A stretch of 64,000 bases of DNA from Streptomyces sp. WMMC500. GTDB taxonomy: Bacteria; Actinomycetota; Actinomycetes; Streptomycetales; Streptomycetaceae. The notes under the pieces were generated by a model, which was not told where the DNA came from, searched no databases, and saw nothing but the letters and a program-made list of their open reading frames with translations. This document shows, in pieces, positions 22,895 to 31,025 of this stretch; positions within the stretch are counted from its first letter, which is position 1; each line of letters starts with the position of its first letter. The stretch covers positions 4,006,001-4,070,000 of the forward strand of contig NZ_CP114905.1 of the NCBI RefSeq assembly GCF_027497195.1, read 5' to 3'. A program made the position numbers and the translations under genes.

Positions 22895-24301
22895 CTAGGC
22901 GGCGACGAAGAGGAGGCAGGACAGGCCGAAGGCGGAGAGGCCGATGGTCGTCTCCATCACCGTCCAGGTCTTCAGCGTCGTCTTCACGTCCATGTTGAAG
23001 AAGCGGCCGACCAGCCAGAACCCCGAGTCGTTCACGTGGCTGGCCGTGACCGAGCCCGCCGCCGTGGCCAGGACGATCGCGGCGAGCTGGACCGCGTTGT
23101 AGTCCGCGTCCATCACGACCGGCTGGATCAGCCCCGCCGCCGTCGTCAGGGCGACGGTCGCCGAGCCCTGGGCGATGCGCAGGGCGGTGGCAACGAAGTA
23201 CGCGACGACGATGACCGGCAGGCCCAGGTCGCTCATCGCGTCGGCGAGGGCGTCGCCGATGCCGCTGGCGCGCAGGACGCCGCCGAACATGCCGCCCGCA
23301 CCCGTGATGAGGATGATCGCGCAGACCGGGCCGAGCGCGGAGTCGACGAGCTTCTCGATCGTCTCCAGGCCCTTCCCCCGGCGGGTGCCCAGGACGTACG
23401 ACGCGACGAAGACCGTCAGCAGCAGGGCCACCGGGGTGGAGCCCAGGGCGCGGGCGACGTTGTACCAGGACTCCGTGTCCTCCACCCAGCCCGCCGCGCG
23501 GGCGGTGTCGAGGCCGGTGTTGGCGAAGATCAGCACCAGCGGGAGCATGAGGAGCCCGATAACGGTCGACGCGCTCGGCGGGTCGGCCTCCTTCTCCTCC
23601 TGCGGGCCGCCGGTGAGGATGTCCGGAACCTCCAGGACGATCTTCTCGCCGATCCACAGGCCGTAGAGGTAGCTGGTGACGTACCAGATCGGGATGGCCA
23701 TGACCACGCCGATCGCCACGACGAGCCCGACGTCCGCGCCCAGCAGTTCGGTGGCGGCGACGGGGCCGGGGTGCGGCGGGACGAAGACGTGCATGACGGA
23801 GAACGCGCCCGCGGCCGGCAGCCCGTAGCGCAGGACGCCGCCGCCGAGGCGGCGGGCGACGGTGAAGACGATCGGCAGCATCACGACGAGGCCGGCGTCG
23901 AAGAAGATCGGGAAGCCGAAGATCAGTGACGCGAGGCCGAGCGCGAAGGGGGCGCGGTCCTCGCCGAACTTCCGGATCATGGAGTCCGCGAGGCTCTGCG
24001 CGCCGCCGCTGACCTCCACCAGCCGGCCCAGCATCGCGCCGAGGCCGACGAGCAGCGCGACGCTGGCCAGCGTCGAGCCGAAGCCCTCGGTCGCCACCGG
24101 GACCACCTGGGCGGCCGGGATGCCGGCGGCGAAGGCGGTGAGGATGCTGACGGTGACCAGCGCGAGGAAGGCGTGGACGCGCAGGTAGATCACCATGAAC
24201 AGGAGCACGGCCACGGCCGCGCCGGCTATCGCGAGCAGCGGGCCCGCGGACATCGTCTGGGTCCAGTCTTCGACCTCTTGGGCCAGATGCACCGTGGTCA
24301 T
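22895..24301 (-). CDS. gntP: Gluconate:H+ symporter, GntP family
   Basis: A 468-residue inner-membrane permease with about 12-14 hydrophobic helices that imports gluconate. Family blocks visible are LVGLGAMLGRLVEVSGGAQS, FGFPIFFDAGLVVMLPIVFT, HVFVPPHPGPVAATELLGAD, ITGAGGMFGGVLRASGIGD and ASHVNDSGFWLVGRFFNMD. Length is normal for GntP. The gene follows gntK (24478-25044) in the same direction, with a 176-base gap rich in GGGACGGTTACGG-type repeats. Together they carry out gluconate uptake and phosphorylation. Control by the divergent GntR-type regulator at 25094 is likely. A partial copy of its 3' end lies at 18976-19287. Confidence 0.93.
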   Translation of the reverse strand: MTTVHLAQEVEDWTQTMSAGPLLAIAGAAVAVLLFMVIYLRVHAFLALVTVSILTAFAAGIPAAQVVPVATEGFGSTLASVALLVGLGAMLGRLVEVSGGAQSLADSMIRKFGEDRAPFALGLASLIFGFPIFFDAGLVVMLPIVFTVARRLGGGVLRYGLPAAGAFSVMHVFVPPHPGPVAATELLGADVGLVVAIGVVMAIPIWYVTSYLYGLWIGEKIVLEVPDILTGGPQEEKEADPPSASTVIGLLMLPLVLIFANTGLDTARAAGWVEDTESWYNVARALGSTPVALLLTVFVASYVLGTRRGKGLETIEKLVDSALGPVCAIILITGAGGMFGGVLRASGIGDALADAMSDLGLPVIVVAYFVATALRIAQGSATVALTTAAGLIQPVVMDADYNAVQLAAIVLATAAGSVTASHVNDSGFWLVGRFFNMDVKTTLKTWTVMETTIGLSAFGLSCLLFVAA

Positions 24302-24477
24302 CGGAAAAGCTCCATCGCTTCTCGGTTACGGGGACGGTTGTGGGGACGGTTACGGGGACGGGGTTGCGTCGGACGTTCGGGGACGTGTGGGGTGTGCGTC
24401 GCCAGAGGCGTTACGGGGCCGGTCGTTGGGGTCCGCCGTGCCGCCCCGCCGTGCGGTCGAGGTACAGGCCCTACGGC

Positions 24478-25044
24478 CTACCCGCCCGCCTCGCCCGCCG
24501 GCACCGCCGGTCCCAGGCGGCGCAGCGCCTCCTCCGCCACCTCCTCCGGCGTCCCCCCGATGTCCACCACCACCCCGTCCTCGTCCGGCCCCAGCGGCTC
24601 CAGGTCCGCCAACTGCGAGTCGAGCAGCGCGGGCGGCATGAAGTGGCCGGATCTGCCCTCAAGGCGGCGGGCCACGGTGTCGTGGTCGCCGTTCAGGTGG
24701 ACGAAGCGGACGCGGGGGCCGGCGTCGCGGAGGACGTCGCGGTAGGTCCGCTTGAGTGCGGAGCAGGTGACGATCGCGTTCTCGCCGGCGTCCGCCCACG
24801 CGGCCAGCCACGCGGCGATGGCCCGCAGCCAGGGGCGGCGGTCGGCGTCGGTGAGGGGGGTGCCGGCGCGCATCTTCTCGATGTTCTTACGGGGGTGGAA
24901 GTCGTCGGCCTCCGCGAGCGCCCAGCCGAGCCGGTCGGCGAGGAGCCGGGCGACGGTGCTCTTGCCGGCGCCGGAGACGCCCATGACCACGAGCCCGGTC
25001 TGGGTGCCCGGGGTGATCAGCCGTCGCGGCGAGGGCGAGGACAT
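24478..25044 (-). CDS. gntK: Gluconokinase
   Basis: A 188-residue cytoplasmic kinase that converts gluconate to 6-phosphogluconate for the pentose-phosphate pathway. The P-loop is VVMGVSGAGKSTVARLLADR. The substrate region is EADDFHPRKNIEKMRAGTPL, followed by DADRRPWLRAIAAWL and CSALKRTYRDVLRD. A late motif, RSGHFMPPALLDSQLADLEP, is also typical. All are standard for the GntK/IdnK family at normal length. It is divergent from the GntR regulator, with 49 bases and two operator-like repeats between them, and is followed by gntP. Confidence 0.95.
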   Translation of the reverse strand: MSSPSPRRLITPGTQTGLVVMGVSGAGKSTVARLLADRLGWALAEADDFHPRKNIEKMRAGTPLTDADRRPWLRAIAAWLAAWADAGENAIVTCSALKRTYRDVLRDAGPRVRFVHLNGDHDTVARRLEGRSGHFMPPALLDSQLADLEPLGPDEDGVVVDIGGTPEEVAEEALRRLGPAVPAGEAGG

Positions 25045-25060
25045 GACGGCCTCCCTAGAA

Positions 25061-25093
25061 TGGTGTTACCAATCGCTGGGAAAGGTAGCACCA
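25061..25093. promoter_or_regulatory. Two FadR/GntR-type operator sites between gntK and gntR
   Basis: TGGTGTTACCA at 25061-25071 fits the TnGTnnnACnA pattern of FadR-subfamily GntR regulators exactly. A second site, AGGTAGCACCA at 25083-25093, fits except for its first base. They fill the short gap between the divergent gntK and regulator starts, so one regulator could control both. The second site abuts the regulator start codon. Confidence 0.65.
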
Positions 25094-25915
25094 ATGACCG
25101 AGACCGGGGAAGGGTCGCGCCCGGGATACTCTGCAGCGGTGGAGCTACGGGGCATTGGCCATGGAAAGCGGAAGAACACGACGACGTCCCCGCCGCCCCC
25201 CGCCGTGGCCGCCGTCGTCCTCCACAGCTCCGTCCTCGACACCATCGGCGAGGAGATCACCGGCAACGCCCTGCCCGAGGGCCACGTGCTCACCCTGGAG
25301 CAGATCCGCGAGCGCTTCGGCGTCTCCCGCACCGTCGCGCGCGAGACCATGCGGATCCTGGAGTCGATGGGCCTGGTCCGCTCCCGCCGCCGCGTCGGCA
25401 TCACCGTCCAGCCCCGCGCCTCCTGGAACGTCTACGACCCCCGCGTCATCTGGTGGCGCCTCTCCGGCCCCGGCCGCAACGCCCAGCTCCGCTCGCTGAC
25501 CGAGCTGCGCATCGCCGTCGAGCCGCTCGCCGCCGGGGCCGCCGCCCGCAGCGCCTCCGCCGCAGAACGCGAACGGGCCACCGAGATCGCCGCCACCCTC
25601 CGCGCCCTCGGCGAGGCCGGCGACCTCGACCGCTTCCTGGAGGCGGACGTCGCCTTCCACACCCTGCTGCTCCAGGCCAGCGGCAACGAGATGTTCGGCG
25701 CGCTCGCGGACGTCGTGGCCGTCGTGCTCCAGGGCCGCACCCAGCTCGGGCTGATGCCGCACCACCCCGAGCCGGAGGCGCTCGACCTGCACGAGGCCGT
25801 CGCGGACGCCGTCGCGGGCGGGCGCGCGCGGGACGCGGAGACCGCGATGCGCGAGCTGCTGGCGGAAGTGCGCCACGCGATGCTCCCGCTCTGGGAGCCG
25901 CGCACCCGCGGGTGA
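25094..25915 (+). CDS. gntR: GntR-family (FadR subfamily) regulator, probable gluconate repressor
   Basis: A 273-residue regulator. The winged helix reads GHVLTLEQIRERFGVSRTVA and RETMRILESMGLVRSRRRVG. The C-terminal FCD-type effector domain includes LTELRIAVEPLAAGAAARSA, FLEADVAFHTLLLQASGNEM and LDLHEAVADAVAGGRARDAE; its Asp and His residues are the usual metal ligands. Start is ATG 25094 with AAAGG eight bases upstream. The N-terminal 45 residues before the HTH are poorly conserved, so a later start is possible. Position next to gntK-gntP and the operator sites point to control by gluconate or 6-phosphogluconate. Confidence 0.88.
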   Translation: MTETGEGSRPGYSAAVELRGIGHGKRKNTTTSPPPPAVAAVVLHSSVLDTIGEEITGNALPEGHVLTLEQIRERFGVSRTVARETMRILESMGLVRSRRRVGITVQPRASWNVYDPRVIWWRLSGPGRNAQLRSLTELRIAVEPLAAGAAARSASAAERERATEIAATLRALGEAGDLDRFLEADVAFHTLLLQASGNEMFGALADVVAVVLQGRTQLGLMPHHPEPEALDLHEAVADAVAGGRARDAETAMRELLAEVRHAMLPLWEPRTRG

Positions 25916-25951
25916 CCCTCCGTACGCGTACGGAAATCGGAAAACGAGAAG

Positions 25952-26035
25952 GGCCCCGCCGGCCGTCCTTCGACGGCTGGCGGGGCCGCCTCGCGGGGTT
26001 GTCCGCGTTGTCCGGCGCTCAAGGGCCGGACAACG
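25952..26035. terminator. Two tandem hairpin terminators between gntR and the MMPL gene
   Basis: The first hairpin, 25952-25987, has GGCCCCGCC and GGCGGGGCC outer arms and an inner GCCGTC-CTTC-GACGGC stem. The second, 26006-26035, has perfect 11-base arms (CGTTGTCCGGC) around an 8-base loop. Both lie between convergent genes and probably act on both. Confidence 0.85.
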
Positions 26036-26036
26036 C

Positions 26037-28211
26037 TCAGTGCTTCTCCAGCTCCACCTTCGGCAGGATCTTCGCCAGCGGCGCCGGCAGCCACCACGCG
26101 CGCCGGCCCATCAGCTCCATCGCGGCCGGCACCACCATGCACCTGAGGATGACCGCGTCGACGAAGATCGCCACCGCGAACGCCAGTCCCGACTGTTGCA
26201 ACAGCCGTGTCGGGCTGAGGATGAAGGCCGCGAAGATCACGATCATGATCGAGCCCGCCGCCGTGATCACCGTGCCGGTGCGGGCCAGGCCCTCCCGGAC
26301 GGCGCGCGACGGGTCGCCGTCCTTGGAGGTGACCCATTCCTCGTGCATCCGGGAGATCAGGAAGATCTCGTAGTCCATCGAGAGGCCGAAGACGATCGCG
26401 AAGACCATCACCGGCACGAACGCCTCGATGGGTCCGCCCTCGAACCCGAACCTGCCGTCCTGGAAGACCAGCTTCATCACGCCGAGTGCGGCGCCGATGC
26501 TGAGGACGTTCAGGAACGCGGCCTTCAGCGGGATGAGGACCGACCGGAACACCGCCATCAGCAGGATGATCGCGAGCCCCACCACGATGATCATGAACAG
26601 TGGCATGCGGTCGGCGAGCTTGCCGGCGTAGTCCTCGGACCCGGCCGTGGGCCCGCCGACGAGGTACTCCGCGCCGTTGTCCTGCGTCAGCCCCGGCAGC
26701 ACGTCGTCGCGCAGGGTGCCGACCAGCTCCGTGGTCTCCTCGTCCTGCGGCGAGGAGGCGGGGTAGACGATGAGCGTCGCGGCCTCGCCGTCCGGCGTGG
26801 GGATCGGGGGCGCGGTGGCCGCGACGCCCTCGGTCTCGCCGAGCGTCTGCGCCGCCGCCGCGGCGGCGTCCTCGGCGTTGCCGTCGCCGCCCTCGGTCAC
26901 GATCAGCAGCGGGCCGTTGAACCCGGGGCCGAAGGCCTCGGTGAGCAGGTCGTACGACTGCCGGCTGGTGGAGTCGCTCGGGTCGTTGCCCGCGTCGTTG
27001 AAGCCGAGGCGGATGTTCAGCGCCGGGAAGGCGAGGGCGCCGAGGATCACCGCGGCGGCCAGCAGGGCGGCCAGCGGGCGCTTCTGCACCCCCGTGGCCA
27101 GCTTCCGCCAGCCGTCACCCTCCTCGCCCTTGCCCTTGGCCCTGCGCTTCTCGGCGCGCGCGAGGAACTGGCGGGCGAAGCGCTTGCCGAAGATGCTGAG
27201 CAGCGCGGGCAGCAGGGTCAGCGAGGCGATCATCGTCATCAGCACGGTCAGCGCCACGGACAGCGCCATGCCCTGGATCGAGCCGAGGCCGAGGGCGGTG
27301 AGGCCGAAGAGCGCCAGGATGACGGTGCAGCCGGCGAAGAAGACCGAGCGGCCCGCGGCGTCCATGGCCGTGATGGTGGCCTTCTCCGGTTCGACGCCGC
27401 GCACGAGTTCTGTTCGGTAGCGGGCGAAGATCAGCAGCGCGTAGTCGATGCCCACGCCGAGGCCGACGAGGAACATGGTCGGTGGCGTCCAGGACGCGAT
27501 GGTGAAGAGGTGCGACGCCAGGAGGATGATGCCGACCGTCGAGCCGACCGCGAAGAGGGCGATCATGATGGGCAGGCCGGCGGCGATGAACGTGCCGAAC
27601 ATGATCACCAGGATCACCAGCGCGGCGACCAGACCCACCATCTCGCCGACGCCGGTCTCGCCCTCGGACAGCGTCCGGATGGCCTCACCGCCCAGTTCGA
27701 CCCGGAGTCCCTCGCCCTCGATGTCCTGCGCGACTTCCTGGATGCGTTCTGTGTCCTCGACCGGGATGTCCGCCGACGCCACTTCCAGCTGCGCGGTGGC
27801 GTAGCCGATCGTGCCGTCCTCGGAGACCGCCGTCGGGTTGTCGTAGACGCTCTGGACGTCGCCGACGTTGGGCAGCTTCGCGACCTCCGCGAGCATCGGC
27901 TCGACGCGGTCCCTTACGCTGGCGAGCCCGCCCTCGTTCTGGAAGACGATGTCGATGGTGTCCCCGGCGTTGCCCGCGCCGTGCTCTTCCAGGAGGTCGG
28001 CGGCGGCCTGCGACTCGGTGCCGGGGAGTGAGATGTCGTCCTTGTACGCGTCGCCCGCGGCGGTGGCAATGGCCCACACGCCGGCCAGGACCGCCACCCA
28101 CAGGGTCACGGCGAGCCATTTGCGGCGATAGGCGAAGCCCCCGACCCGGACGAACACCCCCTTCTGGAGGGGCGGTTCTGAGCTTTGTTCTCGGTTCTCG
28201 GTAATCGTCAT
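26037..28211 (-). CDS. MMPL-family RND transporter
   Basis: A 724-residue inner-membrane exporter of the MmpL/ActII-3 branch of the RND superfamily, which moves lipids, siderophores or antibiotics by proton motive force. The duplicated architecture is visible as helix 1 (LAVTLWVAVLAGVWAIA), an extracellular loop domain, then helices 2-6 including MFLVGLGVGIDYALLIFARYR. A second half has FVPVMVFAIVFGLSMDYEIF, carrying the GxxxDY proton-relay motif in each half. Length is normal for the short MMPL class. It is divergent from an ECF41 sigma factor, and an ECF41-like promoter lies 64-90 bases upstream. The substrate is unknown. Confidence 0.92.
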   Translation of the reverse strand: MTITENREQSSEPPLQKGVFVRVGGFAYRRKWLAVTLWVAVLAGVWAIATAAGDAYKDDISLPGTESQAAADLLEEHGAGNAGDTIDIVFQNEGGLASVRDRVEPMLAEVAKLPNVGDVQSVYDNPTAVSEDGTIGYATAQLEVASADIPVEDTERIQEVAQDIEGEGLRVELGGEAIRTLSEGETGVGEMVGLVAALVILVIMFGTFIAAGLPIMIALFAVGSTVGIILLASHLFTIASWTPPTMFLVGLGVGIDYALLIFARYRTELVRGVEPEKATITAMDAAGRSVFFAGCTVILALFGLTALGLGSIQGMALSVALTVLMTMIASLTLLPALLSIFGKRFARQFLARAEKRRAKGKGEEGDGWRKLATGVQKRPLAALLAAAVILGALAFPALNIRLGFNDAGNDPSDSTSRQSYDLLTEAFGPGFNGPLLIVTEGGDGNAEDAAAAAAQTLGETEGVAATAPPIPTPDGEAATLIVYPASSPQDEETTELVGTLRDDVLPGLTQDNGAEYLVGGPTAGSEDYAGKLADRMPLFMIIVVGLAIILLMAVFRSVLIPLKAAFLNVLSIGAALGVMKLVFQDGRFGFEGGPIEAFVPVMVFAIVFGLSMDYEIFLISRMHEEWVTSKDGDPSRAVREGLARTGTVITAAGSIMIVIFAAFILSPTRLLQQSGLAFAVAIFVDAVILRCMVVPAAMELMGRRAWWLPAPLAKILPKVELEKH

Positions 28212-28274
28212 GATCTCTTCCCCGGAGGGTCGTCAAGGGTCCCCGGGGTGGGCCCCGGGCTTCCGTAGCCTGTT

Positions 28275-28301
28275 GACGACGTAGCCTTCCGAGGTGTGAC
28301 A
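28275..28301 (-). promoter_or_regulatory. Probable ECF41-type promoter of the MMPL gene
   Basis: Read leftward the sequence is TGTCACA (28301-28295), 16 bases, then CGTC (28278-28275). ECF41 sigma factors are known to use TGTCACA / CGTC promoter elements with about this spacing. The adjacent divergent gene encodes an ECF41 protein. Transcription would begin about 55-60 bases before the MMPL start codon at 28211. Confidence 0.7.
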
Positions 28302-28367
28302 TGGACACTCGTCGGAGCGGGTCCGTGCCACAACGTGACCGTTTTTCGCCCAGTACGGGACAGGGGA

Positions 28368-29303
28368 ATGATGAAGCGGGACGTACGGGACACCAGACGA
28401 AACACCCCACAAGACACCGCCCGGGACACCGAGGAGCTGCTCGCGCGGTCCTTCGAGGCCAACCGCCCCCGGCTGCTGCGCGTGGCGTACACCATGACCG
28501 GCTCCCTGGTGGAGGCCGAGGACTGCGTGCAGGAGGCGTGGCTGCGGCTGCGCCGGCTCGACGACCCAGGCACCGTACGGGACCTGGGCGCCTGGCTGAC
28601 GACGACGGTCAGCCGGCTGGCGCTGGACGCCCTGAGCAGCGCGCGGGCGCGGCGCGAGCAGTACGTCGGCACGTGGCTGCCGGAGCCGCTGGTCGCGGAC
28701 CGCTCATACGACCCGGTCGACCGGGTGACGCTGGACGAGTCGGTGAGCATGGCGCTGCTGGTGGTGCTGGAGCGGCTGTCGCCGGCCGAGCGCACCGCGT
28801 TCGTGCTGCACGACGTGTTCAGCGTCCCGTTCCCCGAGATCGCCGACGTCGTCGGCCGCTCGCCTGCGGCCGTACGGCAGTTGGCGTCGCGGGCGCGGAA
28901 GCAGGTGGAGGACGGCCGGCCGCGGACACCGGCGACGGAGGCCCAGCAGCGGGAGCTGGTGGACGCGTTCGCGGCGGCGTGCCAGAACGGCGACCTGCCG
29001 GGGCTGATCGCGCTGCTCGACCCGGACGTGGTGATGCGCGGCGACGGCGGCGGCAAGGTCGCCACGCTGCAGCACATCGAGCGCGAGGCGGCGCGGGTGG
29101 CGCCGATGATCCTGGGGCACGCCGACGCCGTGGGGCCGCTGGACATCCGCCCGATCGAGGTCAACGGCACGGCGGGGCTGGTGACCCGCGAGGCCGACGG
29201 GCAGATTGCTGTCACGTCGTTCACGGTGGACGCGGGGCGGATCAGCGCGATCAACATCATGCGCAACCCCGACAAGCTCGCGATGGTCCCGGACCTGGAC
29301 TGA
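28368..29303 (+). CDS. ECF41-family RNA polymerase sigma factor
   Basis: A 311-residue sigma factor with region 2 (LLARSFEANRPRLLRVAYTM, AEDCVQEAWLRLRRLDDPG) and region 4 (LSPAERTAFVLHDVFSVPFP, EIADVVGRSPAAVRQLASRA). A C-terminal SnoaL-like domain follows, holding DGGGK and NPDKL motifs; WLPEPL lies between regions 2 and 4. These three motifs define ECF41 factors, in which the fused C-terminal domain both stimulates and restrains activity in place of a separate anti-sigma factor. Start is ATG 28368 or the next codon 28371, after CAGGGGA. Usual partners are oxidoreductases or carboxymuconolactone-decarboxylase-like proteins; here the divergent neighbour is an MMPL exporter. Confidence 0.9.
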   Translation: MMKRDVRDTRRNTPQDTARDTEELLARSFEANRPRLLRVAYTMTGSLVEAEDCVQEAWLRLRRLDDPGTVRDLGAWLTTTVSRLALDALSSARARREQYVGTWLPEPLVADRSYDPVDRVTLDESVSMALLVVLERLSPAERTAFVLHDVFSVPFPEIADVVGRSPAAVRQLASRARKQVEDGRPRTPATEAQQRELVDAFAAACQNGDLPGLIALLDPDVVMRGDGGGKVATLQHIEREAARVAPMILGHADAVGPLDIRPIEVNGTAGLVTREADGQIAVTSFTVDAGRISAINIMRNPDKLAMVPDLD

Positions 29304-29312
29304 GCGGGCCGC

Positions 29313-30821
29313 TCACCTGCGCGGGACCGGGAAGGCCACCGGGCTGCGGCGGCCCTCCCGGTCCACCGCGCGGACGCCGAAGAAGAGGTTGTCCTTCGAC
29401 TCCGGCACGGTGTGCCGGGTCACGTCGCCGACCGGCTCCACGTGCGTCCACTCCGGCGCCGTCGTCTCCCGCCACACCACCTCGTAGCCCGCGAGGTCCG
29501 GCTCCGTGCCGCGGTCCCAGACCAGTTCGGTGTCGTTGGTCAGCGCGGAGGTGACGATCCCGGCGCCCGTCGGCGTGCCCGGGGCCTGCGCGAGGGTCCA
29601 GACGGCGGCGAGGTTGACCCGCGCGACGCGCGCGATGTAGCCGAAGTCACAGAACTCGGGCAGGTCGCCGTACTGCTTGCCGTCCTCCACGCGGACGTCC
29701 TGGTGCTGGTGCGCGTAGTCCTCGGCGGGTTCGGTGAAGCGGGCGGCGGGGAAGCGGCGTTCGAGGAACGGGATGTGGTCGCCGCCGCGCAGATAGCGGT
29801 CGCGGCGGTAGATGACGCGGACGTCCATGCCCGTCGCGTCGCCCGCGGCCACGTCGCGTACGAAGCGGGCGAGCTGGCGCGCCGGGGAGTCGTTCTCGCC
29901 GCCGACCGAGCGGCGGGTGTTCGCCTCGTCGGGGGTCTCGGCGGTGGGGACGCCCTCGGCGAAGAGCCGCACGGTGTGCGGGTCGCGGGTGCCGTCGTCG
30001 GCGGTGGAGCTGCCCACGATGTCGTTGGTGAACATGCCCTGGACGCGGGTGCCGCGGACCCGGAACTGCTCCGCCATGTGCGCGGCCCCGTACAGCCCCT
30101 GCTCCTCCCCCGCCACCGCGGCCAGCACGATCGTCGCGGCGGTGCGGCGGGTGGCCAGGATGCGCGCCAGCTCCATGGCGATCGCGACGCCGGAGGCGTC
30201 GTCGTCGGCGCCGGGGGCGTCGGAGGTGGCGTCCATGACGTCGCTGGCGCGGGAGTCGTAGTGGCCGGAGACGACGTAGACGCGGTCGGGGTCGGTGTCG
30301 CCGCGCAGGGTGGCGACGACGTTGGTGATGCGGGTGGGGACGGGGATGCGGTTGGCGGGCTGCTGGACGTACGACTGCAGCTCGACGGTCATCCGGCCGC
30401 CGGACGCGGCGGCGTGCCGGCGCAGCCGGCGGTGGATCCAGTCGCGGGCGGCACCGATGCCGCGCTCGGGGTCGTCCTGGGCGGAGAGGGTGTGCCGGGT
30501 GCCGAAGGCGGCGAGGCGGCGGACGTCGGCCTCGATGCGGTCGGGGTCGATCTCGGCGAGCAGGGCGCGCAGTTCGCGGCCGGGGCGCTGGGCCGTGGCG
30601 GGTGGCCCGTCGAGGGCGCCGTCCGCGCCGGCGCCCCGGGCACCGGACTCGGGGGCGCCGGACTCCGGGGCGGTGGGCTCGGTGGCGGCGGGGCCGGCCG
30701 CGGGGGCGGCCGAGGCGGGCGGGCCCGCGGCGACTCCGGCGGTGGCGGCGGCGCCGGCCGCCAGGACCGTTCTCCGGTTCGTCCCTCTCGTACCCCTGGA
30801 ACCTCGCGGTTGCGGTGACAC
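29313..30821 (-). CDS. Tat-exported M28-family zinc aminopeptidase
   Basis: A 502-residue secreted protease. The twin-arginine signal TNRRTVLAAGAAATAGVAAG is followed by a Pro/Ala/Gly-rich linker. The catalytic domain carries the M28 zinc ligands and base in VVSGHYDSRAS, GADDDASGVAI, AVAGEEQGLYG and, late, EDYAHQHQD. The C-terminal 90 residues (WDRGTEPDLAGYEVVWRETT, PESKDNLFFGVRAVDREG) form a fibronectin-III-like domain. It likely trims N-terminal residues from peptides outside the cell. It converges on the ECF41 gene with 9 bases between stops and no clear terminator. Confidence 0.9.
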   Translation of the reverse strand: MSPQPRGSRGTRGTNRRTVLAAGAAATAGVAAGPPASAAPAAGPAATEPTAPESGAPESGARGAGADGALDGPPATAQRPGRELRALLAEIDPDRIEADVRRLAAFGTRHTLSAQDDPERGIGAARDWIHRRLRRHAAASGGRMTVELQSYVQQPANRIPVPTRITNVVATLRGDTDPDRVYVVSGHYDSRASDVMDATSDAPGADDDASGVAIAMELARILATRRTAATIVLAAVAGEEQGLYGAAHMAEQFRVRGTRVQGMFTNDIVGSSTADDGTRDPHTVRLFAEGVPTAETPDEANTRRSVGGENDSPARQLARFVRDVAAGDATGMDVRVIYRRDRYLRGGDHIPFLERRFPAARFTEPAEDYAHQHQDVRVEDGKQYGDLPEFCDFGYIARVARVNLAAVWTLAQAPGTPTGAGIVTSALTNDTELVWDRGTEPDLAGYEVVWRETTAPEWTHVEPVGDVTRHTVPESKDNLFFGVRAVDREGRRSPVAFPVPRR

Positions 30822-30932
30822 GGGGATCTCCCCTCCACGGCGGCGGCTGTGGTCATGTCGGTCGGGTCAACGACGGGCGCTGTCATGCTCGTTGACGCCG
30901 GAGCGACTGACAACCCCCGCGGCCGGGAACAA

Positions 30933-30970
30933 GACGCCCCCACACCGGTGGTGGGCCGGGTGGGGGCGTC
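30933..30970 (-). terminator. Hairpin terminator after GH6 cellulase gene
   Basis: Perfect 11-base arms GACGCCCCCAC (30933-30943) and GTGGGGGCGTC (30960-30970), with a further CACCGGTGGTG palindrome in the loop. It lies 56 bases beyond the leftward cellulase stop. The remainder of the gap 30822-31025 shows no gene. Confidence 0.8.
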
Positions 30971-31025
30971 GGGCCCGGACACGGGGGTCCGGGGTGGGCG
31001 GGCGGGGGAGGGTCCGCCCGGCCCG

